DNA of 64,000 nucleotides from assembly GCA_022508305.1 (NCBI GenBank), contig JAFLVM010000001.1:189347-253346 (forward strand), read 5' to 3'. A program made the translations under genes and the position numbers. The notes under the pieces are model-generated. The model saw only the letters and a list, made by a program, of their open reading frames with translations. It was not told where the DNA came from and did no database searches. The stretch comes from Clostridiales bacterium. GTDB lineage: Bacteria; Bacillota; Clostridia; Christensenellales; CAG-314. Shown piece after piece: positions 44,830 to 52,852 of this stretch (position 1 is its first letter; each line of letters opens with the position of its first letter).

Positions 44830-45576
44830 CTAATCAATATTTTTACCAATGAGATTTTCATCTACGTTTGGGTTTAAGTATCTGTCTTTTTTCTTTTTGT
44901 TGCGATACACGATAGCTTTCTTCGGACATCTGTGATAGCAGCCCAAACAAGCTACGCACTTGTCAGAGAAAACTATTTGACCGTCAACTATAGAGATATT
45001 TTTCGCAGGACATACGTTCACACACTTACCGCACTTGATACAGTCGTTAGTTACCGAAAACCGTTCGCCAATTATATACCAATTGCCTTTATTTTTGAGA
45101 TAAGTAGCTTCATTCGTTTTCTTGGCTTTGGGTACAACCGTTTCGCCGTTAGCAATACTTGTAATAACTTCTTCTATTTTTTTAACAGCATTCTTTAACG
45201 TGAGCTTGATGTAAAACTTCGGCACGGTAAAATCCACCGTGAAATTTTCCGGCATTTTGATAGTATACACGCTCTTGACGTTCAATTCGTTTCTCAACGC
45301 ATAACTGTAAACAAAGTAGTCCGCTCCACCGACCATACCGCCGTAATTTAGCACTATCACAATTTCAGTTTGATGATTTAAACGTGGCAATAAATCGTAT
45401 ACGTACGTTGGTATTCCGAAGGAGTATATAGGCGTAACGATAATAAGCTTGTCAAATTCGCTTCCGTCACCGTTATAATTAGGTATGTAAATAATTTGAC
45501 CGCCCAAATTTTCTTTGATTCTTTGAGATATGTAAAGACTGTTGCCCGTTGAACTAAAATATAAAATTCCCGTCAT
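44830..45576 (-). CDS. EFR1-type flavodoxin-ferredoxin protein
   Basis: The 248-residue protein joins an N-terminal flavodoxin-like domain (GILYFSSTGNSLYIS) to a C-terminal ferredoxin with two [4Fe-4S] motifs, CIKCGKCVNVCP and CVACLGCYHRCP. It is common in anaerobes as an electron carrier of undefined partner, and fits an anaerobic host. AGGA precedes the ATG. Confidence 0.9.
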   Translation of the reverse strand: MTGILYFSSTGNSLYISQRIKENLGGQIIYIPNYNGDGSEFDKLIIVTPIYSFGIPTYVYDLLPRLNHQTEIVIVLNYGGMVGGADYFVYSYALRNELNVKSVYTIKMPENFTVDFTVPKFYIKLTLKNAVKKIEEVITSIANGETVVPKAKKTNEATYLKNKGNWYIIGERFSVTNDCIKCGKCVNVCPAKNISIVDGQIVFSDKCVACLGCYHRCPKKAIVYRNKKKKDRYLNPNVDENLIGKNID

Positions 45577-45590
45577 ATTCGTCCTGTAAA

Positions 45591-46136
45591 TTAAACTTGC
45601 TTGGCTAACGCCGTATATTTGGTAACAAATTCGCTTTTTGCCGCGGTATAGTCGTCTCTGTCATGTTCAAACTGTTTCCAAAGTCCAAGTTTGAGTGTTT
45701 CGTATTCCTTGGCCACTTCTTGGTGAGTATTCAAGTAGTCGCGAAAGTACAACTCGTCGTTATCACCGATATAACGCAGGTGCAGGTGATATACTTTTTC
45801 GGCGAATCCTTTTTCAGTATAGCCCTTATTTAACGATACACGCTTTTCGCTTTCCGACATTTGTATCCAACCGCTATTTTGAAGGAATTTAGACACTTCG
45901 GACAAGTCTAAATTTTCACTTACCTCAACCAAAATGTCCACTATCGGTTTTGCCCAAATACCATTGACTGCCGTGCTGCCTATATGATTTATAATGGTTC
46001 CTTTGGGCAGTATTTTCCGAAGTTCGGCTGCTTGCTCCGCGTAGTACTCCGCCCAACAGTCTTTGTGTTCTGTCAAGACGATAGGAAAAAGCGCCCAAAG
46101 CTCTTCCAATGTCATTTCGGAAAGTTTCTTCCCCAT
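45591..46136 (-). CDS. GrpB family protein (nucleotidyltransferase fold)
   Basis: UPF0157/GrpB protein, 181 residues, with the family motif NHIGSTAVNGIWAKPIVDILV and C-terminal YTAAKSEFV. The fold is related to minimal nucleotidyltransferases; the substrate is unknown. It sits in the accessory stretch and ends 15 nt before the flavodoxin-ferredoxin gene. Confidence 0.88.
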   Translation of the reverse strand: MGKKLSEMTLEELWALFPIVLTEHKDCWAEYYAEQAAELRKILPKGTIINHIGSTAVNGIWAKPIVDILVEVSENLDLSEVSKFLQNSGWIQMSESEKRVSLNKGYTEKGFAEKVYHLHLRYIGDNDELYFRDYLNTHQEVAKEYETLKLGLWKQFEHDRDDYTAAKSEFVTKYTALAKQV

Positions 46137-46159
46137 TATTTACCATCGTTTGTCGAAAT

Positions 46160-46477
46160 CTATCTCTTTGTATTCTTCGGCTGCGGCAATTCGTCAAACA
46201 TCGCGTCAAACAATCCCGACAAATAGTCTTTGTCGTCCACGTTGTTAACAAGTAACATTTCCTTTGCGCCGTCATACGGTAAAGAGTAGGAAGCTTGCGG
46301 CATGTACTCTATTGCGGACTGCACGGATTTTACAAGTAACCTATCGTCATAGATACCGCCGACAAGTTTACCGCGATAATAAATAAGATATTCGCCCATC
46401 ATAGGCTTTGCCGATATTTCATCTAAGCCGGACAATTGCCCTAAAACAAAATTTAGATATTCCTTACTCGACGCCAT
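46160..46477 (-). CDS. TfoX N-terminal domain protein
   Basis: The 105-residue protein has the TfoX-N pattern (KPMMGEYLIYYRGKLVGGIYDDRLLVK, quoted here only by its key residues M-G-E-Y, Y-Y-x-G and D-D-R-L). TfoX regulates competence in Haemophilus, but stand-alone N-domain proteins are widespread and uncharacterised. GAGG precedes the ATG. Confidence 0.85.
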   Translation of the reverse strand: MASSKEYLNFVLGQLSGLDEISAKPMMGEYLIYYRGKLVGGIYDDRLLVKSVQSAIEYMPQASYSLPYDGAKEMLLVNNVDDKDYLSGLFDAMFDELPQPKNTKR

Positions 46478-46496
46478 ATTTCCTCATTACAATTTT

Positions 46497-46949
46497 CTAT
46501 TTCAAGTTTTTTCTCAGTAATGGACTGTCTATCAACTCAACGTCTGCAAAATGACCGTAAAATCTATCAGCTTCGTCATTCCTTGCGCGTATTAGGTAAT
46601 ACTGGTTTATATCGTTTTTTACACAATCCTTTTCAAACTCTGCAAAAAGCTTTTGGGCTATTCCTTGATGTCTGTATGACTTCAGAACGTAAACCCAATC
46701 TACGTACGCCATTTTGTAACCGTCCTGTATACAGCCGTAAAAGTGATACTCTATACGACCTACTACTTTGCCGTCAATTTTAGCCAAGATGGACGTCGTT
46801 TTGTTGAAAAACGGGTCGGCAACTCTATTTTTCAAACCCTCTTTGTCAACGACTTCCGCCACCATCAAATCAGGCTCTTGACTCATTGCGATTTTCAAGT
46901 AGTCAATATATTCGTCTACGTTACTTTCATTCAAACGCTCAAAAACCAT
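46497..46949 (-). CDS. GNAT family N-acetyltransferase
   Basis: 150 residues with the acetyl-CoA motif A pattern YRHQGIAQKLFAEFE and C-terminal NDEADRFYGHF. The acceptor is unknown. The start MVFERLN is chosen because GGGAG precedes it. Lies between the TfoX-like gene and the broken acetyltransferase gene. Confidence 0.85.
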   Translation of the reverse strand: MVFERLNESNVDEYIDYLKIAMSQEPDLMVAEVVDKEGLKNRVADPFFNKTTSILAKIDGKVVGRIEYHFYGCIQDGYKMAYVDWVYVLKSYRHQGIAQKLFAEFEKDCVKNDINQYYLIRARNDEADRFYGHFADVELIDSPLLRKNLK

Positions 46950-46973
46950 TTGAATCTCCCGAAAAATCAAAAT

Positions 46974-47444
46974 TTATAATGTCTTTTCCATTGTTAAACT
47001 TTGAACAGACATACCAAGCGACTGGTAGAAATTTATTGCAGCCGTATTAAAGCTCCATACCTTCAATTCAATAGAAGTTGCGCCTTGTTCTTTGGCAAGT
47101 TTGACAGCTTCTTGAAAAATGGCAGTTCCAATGCCTTTTCGACGGTAATTTTCGTCTACGACAATATTTTCAAAATATGCAAAAGTGCGTGGAGTTTGTA
47201 TTTTATACACTGATTGTCTGATTTGTACAATAACGAAGCCGACAATTTTGCCATCAACTTCTGCGCCAATCATGATTTTACTATTGTCCGTTAACTATGC
47301 TTCAAAATCCCACGCCCTTGACGTGGTTGGCTTGTCTATTTTTCTGAACAAATCAGGACGGTGTTCCATTTCCGAATTATGCAACTGCATAAAAAGGTTG
47401 TTTACGTCGTCAAAATCTTCTAATTTAAGATTGCGTATTATCAT
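46974..47444 (-). pseudogene. GNAT N-acetyltransferase gene interrupted by one amber codon
   Basis: Reading from ATG 47444 (GGAG upstream) gives a normal GNAT N terminus, MIIRNLKLEDFDDVNNLF, up to residue 49 (RAWDFEA). A single TAG at 47295-47297 follows, and the same frame continues through LTDNSKIMIGAEVDGKIVG and the acetyl-CoA motif YRRKGIGTAIFQEA to the end. Total 156 residues, normal for the family. TAG is a normal stop elsewhere here (mutS2 ends in TAG), so this is a nonsense mutation or base error. A shortened protein from ATG 47273 would lack the first strands. Confidence 0.85.
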
Positions 47445-47471
47445 TGAACGTACTCCACTAATTACAATGTA

Positions 47472-48146
47472 TCATTTGCTTTTGACTATCGCAAACATCA
47501 TTTGCGGAAAATCAGGCTCCACCGCTGTAAATCCTTGTTTAACAATTGCAAGACCGTTACGCGTAATTTCATCTTCAAAAGTCGCAAAACTGACTATTCT
47601 ACAAGAAGTGTTTGCTATTTGTACGGCTTTTCCTGTTTCTCCGTGAATACGCTCCATGATGTCAAACGCCGTATGAATATCTGTTTGGCGTTCAAAACTT
47701 CCGTCGCCCATTGTACAAATCAAGGCAATACCGTCGGGTCTTAAATGCTCACGAATAAAGCAATAAAATGCGTTTCTGTCGTCGTCGGAAACAAGCATGT
47801 GAATAACGGCAACGGCATAAATGAAATCGAATTTCTTATCAAGTTGTTCAGTTACACAGTCAACAACTTGAAAATGCTCTGAAAAATCGGGAAACTTCTT
47901 TTTACAATAACTTACTGCTTCCGAAGATATGTCGGTTGCCAAGACGTCATACCCTTGTGTTAAAAGCGGATAGGCGTCACGACCTTCACCGCAACCTATC
48001 TCCAAGATTTTAGCATTTGACGGCAATGAAAATGATTGTATGGTTTCAACTACGATTTTTGACGGCATTTCACTCGACCACTGTAAATCTTGTTTGTGGA
48101 TTTGCTTATAGCGATCGTCATAAGCTTCATAATACTTTTTTGTCAT
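47472..48146 (-). CDS. Class I SAM-dependent methyltransferase
   Basis: The 224-residue protein has motif I LEIGCGEGRDAYPL, ATDISSEAV as the second acidic loop, and IYAVAVIHML. It resembles small TehB-like or generic methyltransferases; the substrate cannot be inferred. ATG 48146 (MTKKYY) is chosen over an in-frame GTG 12 nt upstream. Confidence 0.85.
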   Translation of the reverse strand: MTKKYYEAYDDRYKQIHKQDLQWSSEMPSKIVVETIQSFSLPSNAKILEIGCGEGRDAYPLLTQGYDVLATDISSEAVSYCKKKFPDFSEHFQVVDCVTEQLDKKFDFIYAVAVIHMLVSDDDRNAFYCFIREHLRPDGIALICTMGDGSFERQTDIHTAFDIMERIHGETGKAVQIANTSCRIVSFATFEDEITRNGLAIVKQGFTAVEPDFPQMMFAIVKSK

Positions 48147-48171
48147 GTTTTTACCCACGTTAAATAGAAAT

Positions 48172-48660
48172 TTATCTTACTACAATCTCGTAGTGTATTC
48201 TTTGCCCTGCATATTCGGGGCAAATCGTTTCTTCACTCTTTTTTACAAATTGAAACCCTGCGCTTTCATAAGTACGTTGCGCGGAAATCAAACGCTCATT
48301 TGTCCAAACGATTATCTTTCTTGCTCCCTGCTCTTTTATGCGCCTAACCGCCTCTTGCATCTGCGCTTTTCCGTAGCCGTTTCCTTTGTATTTCGTAGCA
48401 ATACAATTATGTCCTACCTCTGTATATTCAGGCAAATGTGAAGGGTTCCAAGAAACAAAACCTATCGGCTCGTCGTTTAGCAGTGTCATAAACCCACTAA
48501 ATTCTGCTATATGTGGGTTATCATAGAAGAAGTCGTCAAACTCCCTCCATTGACCTTGCCAAAAAGCCGCAAATCTCGGTTCAAAAGAATAAGCGTCTTG
48601 GAGAAGTGCCGCAAGAGTGCCACGAGGACATTCCGTTATTTTTCTAAACTCAATATCCAT
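48172..48660 (-). CDS. GNAT family N-acetyltransferase
   Basis: 162 residues with motif A YKGNGYGKAQMQEAVRRI and terminal AQRTYESAGFQFV. GGAG precedes the ATG and a good promoter lies upstream, so this is the first gene of the accessory run reading away from the tRNA array. The acceptor is unknown. Confidence 0.88.
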   Translation of the reverse strand: MDIEFRKITECPRGTLAALLQDAYSFEPRFAAFWQGQWREFDDFFYDNPHIAEFSGFMTLLNDEPIGFVSWNPSHLPEYTEVGHNCIATKYKGNGYGKAQMQEAVRRIKEQGARKIIVWTNERLISAQRTYESAGFQFVKKSEETICPEYAGQRIHYEIVVR

Positions 48661-48689
48661 TGTTGCTCCACTAAATTACTGTTTACCGT

Positions 48690-48719
48690 ATTATACCACA
48701 CCACGCCACACGCTTGCAA
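48690..48719 (-). promoter_or_regulatory. Promoter of the accessory gene run
   Basis: Minus strand TTGCAA, 18-bp spacer, TATAAT, 30 nt before the acetyltransferase ATG. Confidence 0.6.
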
Positions 48720-48764
48720 CTGCCCGTAAAGGGTATAAGAAGCAAGAAAAATGAAGTGTATCAA

Positions 48765-48806
48765 TAAAAAAAGTCCCCCAACCGCGGCAATCGCAGTCAA
48801 GAGGCT
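48765..48806 (-). terminator. Terminator of the tRNA cluster
   Basis: Minus strand stem with several G-U pairs (CCTC..TGCG against CGCG..GGGG), followed by ACTTTTTTTATT, just after tRNA-Tyr. Confidence 0.7.
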
Positions 48807-48807
48807 T

Positions 48808-48892
<85 letters not shown>

Positions 48893-48911
48893 ATATATCT
48901 AAATAAAAAAA

Positions 48912-48988
48912 TGGAGCTGGTGAACGGAATCGAACCATCAACCTATTGATTACAAATCAATTGCTCTGCCTGATTGAGCTACACCAGC
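48912..48988 (-). tRNA. tRNA-Thr (anticodon TGT)
   Basis: 77 nt, acceptor GCTGGTG/CACCAGC, anticodon loop TTTGTAA, T-loop GTTCGATTC, encoded CCA. Confidence 0.95.
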
Positions 48989-49006
48989 ACTATTATTCCA
49001 ACAATG

Positions 49007-49082
49007 TGGTGCTTCGGGGCGGAATCGAACCACCGACACGGGGATTTTCAGTCCCCTGCTCTACCTACTGAGCTACCGAAGC
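49007..49082 (-). tRNA. tRNA-Phe (anticodon GAA)
   Basis: 76 nt, acceptor GCTTCGG pairs with CCGAAGC, anticodon loop CTGAAAA, T-loop GTTCGATTC, encoded CCA. Confidence 0.95.
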
Positions 49083-49089
49083 AAAACAT

Positions 49090-49166
49090 TGGCGACCCGG
49101 AAGGGGCTCGAACCCTCGACCTCCAGCGTGACAGGCTGGCGTACTAACCATCTGTACTACCGGGCC
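49090..49166 (-). tRNA. tRNA-Asp (anticodon GTC)
   Basis: 77 nt, acceptor GGCCCGG with CCGGGTC (one G-U pair), anticodon loop CTGTCAC, T-loop GTTCGAGCC, encoded CCA. Confidence 0.95.
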
Positions 49167-49185
49167 AAATATTTTGTTTTGCATT

Positions 49186-49262
49186 TGGTGGGCCTTCAGG
49201 GACTTGAACCCCGGACCAATCGGTTATGAGCCGACCGCTCTGACCAACTGAGCTAAAGGCCC
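49186..49262 (-). tRNA. tRNA with CAT anticodon (elongator Met or Ile2)
   Basis: 77 nt, acceptor GGGCCTT/AAGGCCC, anticodon loop CTCATAA, encoded CCA. The acceptor pairs at position 1-72, so it is not an initiator. Whether C34 is modified to lysidine (Ile2) or not (Met) cannot be decided by eye. Confidence 0.9.
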
Positions 49263-49281
49263 AAACGATGCCAGTTACGTT

Positions 49282-49358
49282 TGGTCGGGGCGACAGGATT
49301 CGAACCTGCGACCCCATGGTCCCAAACCATGTGCGCTACCAAACTGCGCTACACCCCG
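49282..49358 (-). tRNA. tRNA-Pro (anticodon TGG)
   Basis: 77 nt, acceptor CGGGGTG with CGCCCCG (one G-U pair), anticodon loop TTTGGGA, T-loop GTTCGAATC, encoded CCA. First gene of the array. Confidence 0.95.
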
Positions 49359-49380
49359 ATGTTTCAACATCAGCCTGTTT

Positions 49381-49409
49381 ATCTTACAATATTTTGAAAG
49401 CGATGTCAA
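49381..49409 (-). promoter_or_regulatory. Promoter of the six-tRNA array
   Basis: Minus strand TTGACA, 17-bp spacer, TAAGAT, about 23 nt before tRNA-Pro. Confidence 0.8.
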
Positions 49410-49520
49410 CTTTTTTATAGGTGTTTTTTAGAAAAAATTAACTTCGCCACTGTTGAAATACGACGTCAAAAGAATTAAACGTTGACGTAAATCCTAATAC
49501 ATAAAGGGGGCACGTTGCTA

Positions 49521-49537
49521 TTCGACATATTGTCGGG
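49521..49537. promoter_or_regulatory. Spo0A box pair upstream of spoIIAA
   Basis: TTCGACA is an exact reverse-strand Spo0A box (TGTCGAA). TGTCGGG follows 3 nt later as a near-match on the other strand. It lies about 70 bp before spoIIAA. A TTGTCG-16-TATACA element at 49530-49557 overlaps it; I could not assign a clear sigma-H promoter. Confidence 0.6.
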
Positions 49538-49603
49538 TGATTATTCAAAAGTATACAAAAGCTCCACGTCATAATGAAATAATATTGTAGGCGGAGGAAC
49601 AAA

Positions 49604-49909
49604 ATGGAAGTTTATACGGAATTTGAAGGTAAAACGATGGTTTTCCGTCTTGTCGGCGAGCTGGATGAACACTCTGCCGAATTCGTACGAAGAAAATTGG
49701 ACGCTGCTATTTCCGAAAATAGCTACGACGCCGTGTTGTTGGATTTGTCACGACTGTCCTTCATGGATTCGACCGGGATAGGCGTTGTTATAGGAAGATA
49801 CAAGTTAATTCGAAAGGAAAACAAACGTGTGTACGTGCGCAATCCCTCGCCAACGGTAGACAAGATATTCAGAATGTCGGGATTGTACGAAATAATAACA
49901 AAACTTTGA
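49604..49909 (+). CDS. spoIIAA: Anti-sigma F factor antagonist SpoIIAA
   Basis: STAS-domain protein of 101 residues that frees sigma F in the forespore by binding SpoIIAB. The phosphorylatable serine is S56 in LSFMDSTGIGVVIG. GGAGG precedes the ATG. First gene of the spoIIA operon, behind a Spo0A box. Confidence 0.96.
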   Translation: MEVYTEFEGKTMVFRLVGELDEHSAEFVRRKLDAAISENSYDAVLLDLSRLSFMDSTGIGVVIGRYKLIRKENKRVYVRNPSPTVDKIFRMSGLYEIITKL

Positions 49910-49927
49910 AATAATGAGGTCAACTTT

Positions 49928-50350
49928 ATGTCAGAAACTAACAGTATGAAACTTATACTTGAGGCAAAGTCGCAGAACGAAAGCTTTGCGCGTAGCGTTG
50001 TGGCAGCCTTTTTTGTTCAGATAAACCCCACTTTAGAACAGGTTGAGGACGTAAAAACTGCAGTGTCCGAGGCGGTAACAAACTGCATTGTTCACGCTTA
50101 CGAAGGGGCTCAACAGGGTAAAATTGAAATTTCTTGTGAACTTAACGCCAATACGTTACAGGTGGAAATATCTGACTTTGGCAAGGGCATTGACAACGTT
50201 GAACAGGCAATGAAACCGTTTTTCACCACCGTTTCTACCGGCGAACGCTCGGGAATGGGCTTTACCGTGATGCAAGCATTTTGTGACAGCGTAGAGGTTT
50301 CGTCAAAGCAAGGTCTAACTACAGTAAAGCTAACTAAAAAAGTTGCGTAG
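49928..50350 (+). CDS. spoIIAB: Anti-sigma F factor and serine kinase SpoIIAB
   Basis: GHKL-type kinase of 140 residues that holds sigma F inactive and phosphorylates SpoIIAA. N box SEAVTNCIVHAYEG, G1 ISDFGKGID and G2 GERSGMGFTVM are intact. It sits between spoIIAA and sigF in the standard order. Confidence 0.96.
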   Translation: MSETNSMKLILEAKSQNESFARSVVAAFFVQINPTLEQVEDVKTAVSEAVTNCIVHAYEGAQQGKIEISCELNANTLQVEISDFGKGIDNVEQAMKPFFTTVSTGERSGMGFTVMQAFCDSVEVSSKQGLTTVKLTKKVA

Positions 50351-50361
50351 GGGTTTGACCT

Positions 50362-51084
50362 ATGTTGAGTCACGAAGAAACGATGACGCTAATTGCCTTG
50401 GCTCAGCAAGGCGACGAAAACGCGTCTACAACACTACTAACGGAAAATGCCCCGTTACTGAAAAGTATAATAAAGCGCTACTTAGGTAAGCATATCGAAT
50501 ACGACGATTTGTATCAAATTGCCAGTATAGGATTACTCAAGTCAATAAAAAACTTTAGTTACGAGCATAACGTGCGTTTTTCCACCTACGCTGTGCCCAT
50601 GATACTGGGCGAGATAAAACGGTATATGCGCGACGACGGATATCTTAAAGTCTCCCGTTCACTCAAAACGCTCTCTTCCAAAATAACGCGTTACGTTGAC
50701 GAACAGCTGAAGGACGGCAAAGACAACCCAACCGTTGAAGAAATTGCAGAGCACTTTGGCATTGAACCAACGGAAGTTGTGTTTGCAATGGACGCGACAA
50801 AACTGCCGGTATCTCTATACGAAAAAGCAAATGACAGCGACGGAAAGCAAACTGAGCTTATCGAACATCTACCCACGGATGAGGACAAGAAAATGCTGGA
50901 CAAGGTTATATTGAAAGATATGCTAAGTCAGCTTGCCCCACGCGAACAAAAGATTGTTGTACTGCGTTACTTCCGCGACATGACGCAAGGCGAAATTGCT
51001 CGCAAAATGGGCGTATCACAGGTGCAAATATCTCGACTGGAAAATCGCATACTTAAAAAATTAAAAGAACTGTATGAAGAATAA
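50362..51084 (+). CDS. sigF: RNA polymerase sigma factor SigF
   Basis: Early forespore sigma factor of 240 residues. Region 2 contains DDLYQIASIGLLKSIKNF and FSTYAVPMILGEIKRYMRDD; region 4 contains LAPREQKIVVLRYF and GVSQVQISRLENR. Sigma F rather than sigma G is indicated by the SpoIIAA-SpoIIAB operon. A strong terminator follows. Confidence 0.96.
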   Translation: MLSHEETMTLIALAQQGDENASTTLLTENAPLLKSIIKRYLGKHIEYDDLYQIASIGLLKSIKNFSYEHNVRFSTYAVPMILGEIKRYMRDDGYLKVSRSLKTLSSKITRYVDEQLKDGKDNPTVEEIAEHFGIEPTEVVFAMDATKLPVSLYEKANDSDGKQTELIEHLPTDEDKKMLDKVILKDMLSQLAPREQKIVVLRYFRDMTQGEIARKMGVSQVQISRLENRILKKLKELYEE

Positions 51085-51092
51085 AAAATGTC

Positions 51093-51123
51093 GAAAAAAT
51101 TAACATGGGGTCAGAAAACTTGC
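51093..51123 (-). repeat. Dispersed repeat, copy 7 (part of the sigF terminator)
   Basis: Minus strand GTTTTCTGACCCCATGTTA then ATTTTTTCG; core 51102-51111. The GGGTCAGAAA part is also the 5' arm of the sigF terminator stem. Confidence 0.45.
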
Positions 51124-51142
51124 TTTCTGACCCGATTTTAAT
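51108..51142 (+). terminator. Terminator after the spoIIA operon
   Basis: Perfect 10-bp stem GGGTCAGAAA / TTTCTGACCC, loop ACTTGC, followed by GATTTTAATT. Confidence 0.9.
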
Positions 51143-51194
51143 TATTTATTTTTATTCATAATAATGTATATTTAATCTAAAATGCGCTTAGACA

Positions 51195-52655
51195 TTACAA
51201 CAGCAGGCAGAACAGTCCACCACGGTTTTCGTTGACAATTTTACCAAGAGTCTTGGTGAGTTTTTGCTTGATTTCAATAGGCATAGCCGTGCATTTTCCT
51301 TCAAGACCGTCCTTTGCCAAACCTGCCATGGTTTTGCCGAACATGTTGGTATTCCAAATTGCCTCGGGGTTTTGCTTGTACTGTTCAAGAAGATACTGAC
51401 TTTGTTGCTCAGTACCAACCATAGGGCTTACTTCCGTTGCAACGTCTACTCTAATAATGTGGTAGCTCGGCGAAGTAGCTTTTAATTTTACGCCGTAGAT
51501 ATTACCTTGCTTGACCATTTCCGGCTCGTTTAGCGACATTTTGTCCATTTGCGGGTACACAATTCCGTAGCCGTTTGCGTCAGCTTCGTCCAAAGCGTCC
51601 TTCATTGCCTCAAAGCGATTCTTAGCGTAAGCGGCAGCCGTGACAAAGCTCATAAGTGAGAATTCGTCTTTGATTTCCATTTGCGCCTCTTCCGAAAGCA
51701 CTTGGAAGAACAGGTCTGACTTAGGCGTCAGCGTATACGCAGCAACACCACTGCCCATGTCAAGTTTGCCTACTTGAGCTTCCTCAATATACTGACAGTC
51801 GCCAAACGCCATTGCCAGCTTGTCGGCGTCCTTCATCTTGTCAACTTGAGCGCAGTGTGTTTTGAGTTTGTCAATAATGTCGATTATCACCTTGTTTTCT
51901 TTACCCAAAGCACGCATCCACATAGGAAGATCAATCGCAATACGGCGAACGGGAAATTCCTTGAGAATACAGTGAAGCACCTCTTCAAGTTGGTTGCTGT
52001 TGGCAGAATGAACGTCCAACGGTAACACTGCAACTCCGTATTTTTCTTGCAAGGCAAGAGCAAGTTCTTTCGCGTGTTCAGACTTGGGTTCTTTGCAATT
52101 CAAAACAACGATGAACGGTTTGCCGGCAAGCTTTAGCTCGCGAACAACACGTTCCTCTGCCGAAATGTAGTTTTGGCGAGGAATTTCGCCTATGCTGCCG
52201 TCGGTTGTCACCACTACGGCAACCGTTGAGTGCTCGGTCGCTACCTTTTGCGTGCCGATTTCCGCCGCTTTTTCGAATGGAATAGGCTCGGTTGACCAAG
52301 GCGTGTTTACAAGACGCATTTTGTCACCTTCGAGGTGTCCTTCTGCGCCCTCAACAAGATAACCGACACAATCTATCAGGCGGACGTTTGCCGTTGCCTT
52401 GTCGTTCAAGGACAGTCTGACTGCAGTGTTCGGTACAAACTTCGGTTGCGTTGTCATTATAATCTTTCCGTCTGCCGATTGCGGAAGCTCGTCTGTCGCG
52501 CGCTTTCTCTCATTTTTGTCCGCAATGTTGGGCAAAATTAACTTTGTCATGAAGTTCGTGACAAAAGTAGATTTTCCGCTACGGACGGGACCGACTACTC
52601 CGATATAAATATCGCCGTTCGTTCTCTCCGAAATGTCCTGATATATATTGTTCAT
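51195..52655 (-). CDS. spoIVA: Stage IV sporulation protein A (SpoIVA)
   Basis: ATPase that polymerises as the basement layer of the spore coat. The 486-residue protein starts NNIYQDISERTNGDIYIGVV, has Walker A GPVRSGKSTFV, TTDGSIGEIPR, and the conserved C-terminal tail. ATG 52655 has GGAGG upstream. Length matches the family. It points to a full mother-cell programme in this organism. Confidence 0.97.
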   Translation of the reverse strand: MNNIYQDISERTNGDIYIGVVGPVRSGKSTFVTNFMTKLILPNIADKNERKRATDELPQSADGKIIMTTQPKFVPNTAVRLSLNDKATANVRLIDCVGYLVEGAEGHLEGDKMRLVNTPWSTEPIPFEKAAEIGTQKVATEHSTVAVVVTTDGSIGEIPRQNYISAEERVVRELKLAGKPFIVVLNCKEPKSEHAKELALALQEKYGVAVLPLDVHSANSNQLEEVLHCILKEFPVRRIAIDLPMWMRALGKENKVIIDIIDKLKTHCAQVDKMKDADKLAMAFGDCQYIEEAQVGKLDMGSGVAAYTLTPKSDLFFQVLSEEAQMEIKDEFSLMSFVTAAAYAKNRFEAMKDALDEADANGYGIVYPQMDKMSLNEPEMVKQGNIYGVKLKATSPSYHIIRVDVATEVSPMVGTEQQSQYLLEQYKQNPEAIWNTNMFGKTMAGLAKDGLEGKCTAMPIEIKQKLTKTLGKIVNENRGGLFCLLL

Positions 52656-52721
52656 ACCTGCCTCCAAAATACGTTTGGTAGATTATATGAGCAAGATCGC
52701 CTCATTAGTACAATTTGTTAG

Positions 52722-52760
52722 TCATAAAAAGAAAAATGCCACCTGTTGCGGCGGTCATTT
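52722..52760 (-). terminator. Terminator after the 52853 methyltransferase gene
   Basis: Minus strand AAATG-x-CCGCC paired with GGTGGCATTT, one bulge, loop GCAACA, then TTTTTCTTTTT. It separates the gene from spoIVA. Confidence 0.8.
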
Positions 52761-52852
52761 ATCTTACAATTATTTATAATATTTTTATATATACCGATTA
52801 CTCTTTGTAAATAAAATAATATTGATTGGTATTTTCGTCTAACGTTTCTATT

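Noticed and set aside
47185-47646. 153-residue open frame on the plus strand
   Set aside because: It is antisense to the interrupted acetyltransferase and the methyltransferase and resembles no protein.
52682-52689. Sigma-E-like -10 (CATATAAT on the minus strand) before spoIVA
   Set aside because: spoIVA is expected to use sigma E, but no acceptable -35 element could be placed at the right distance.
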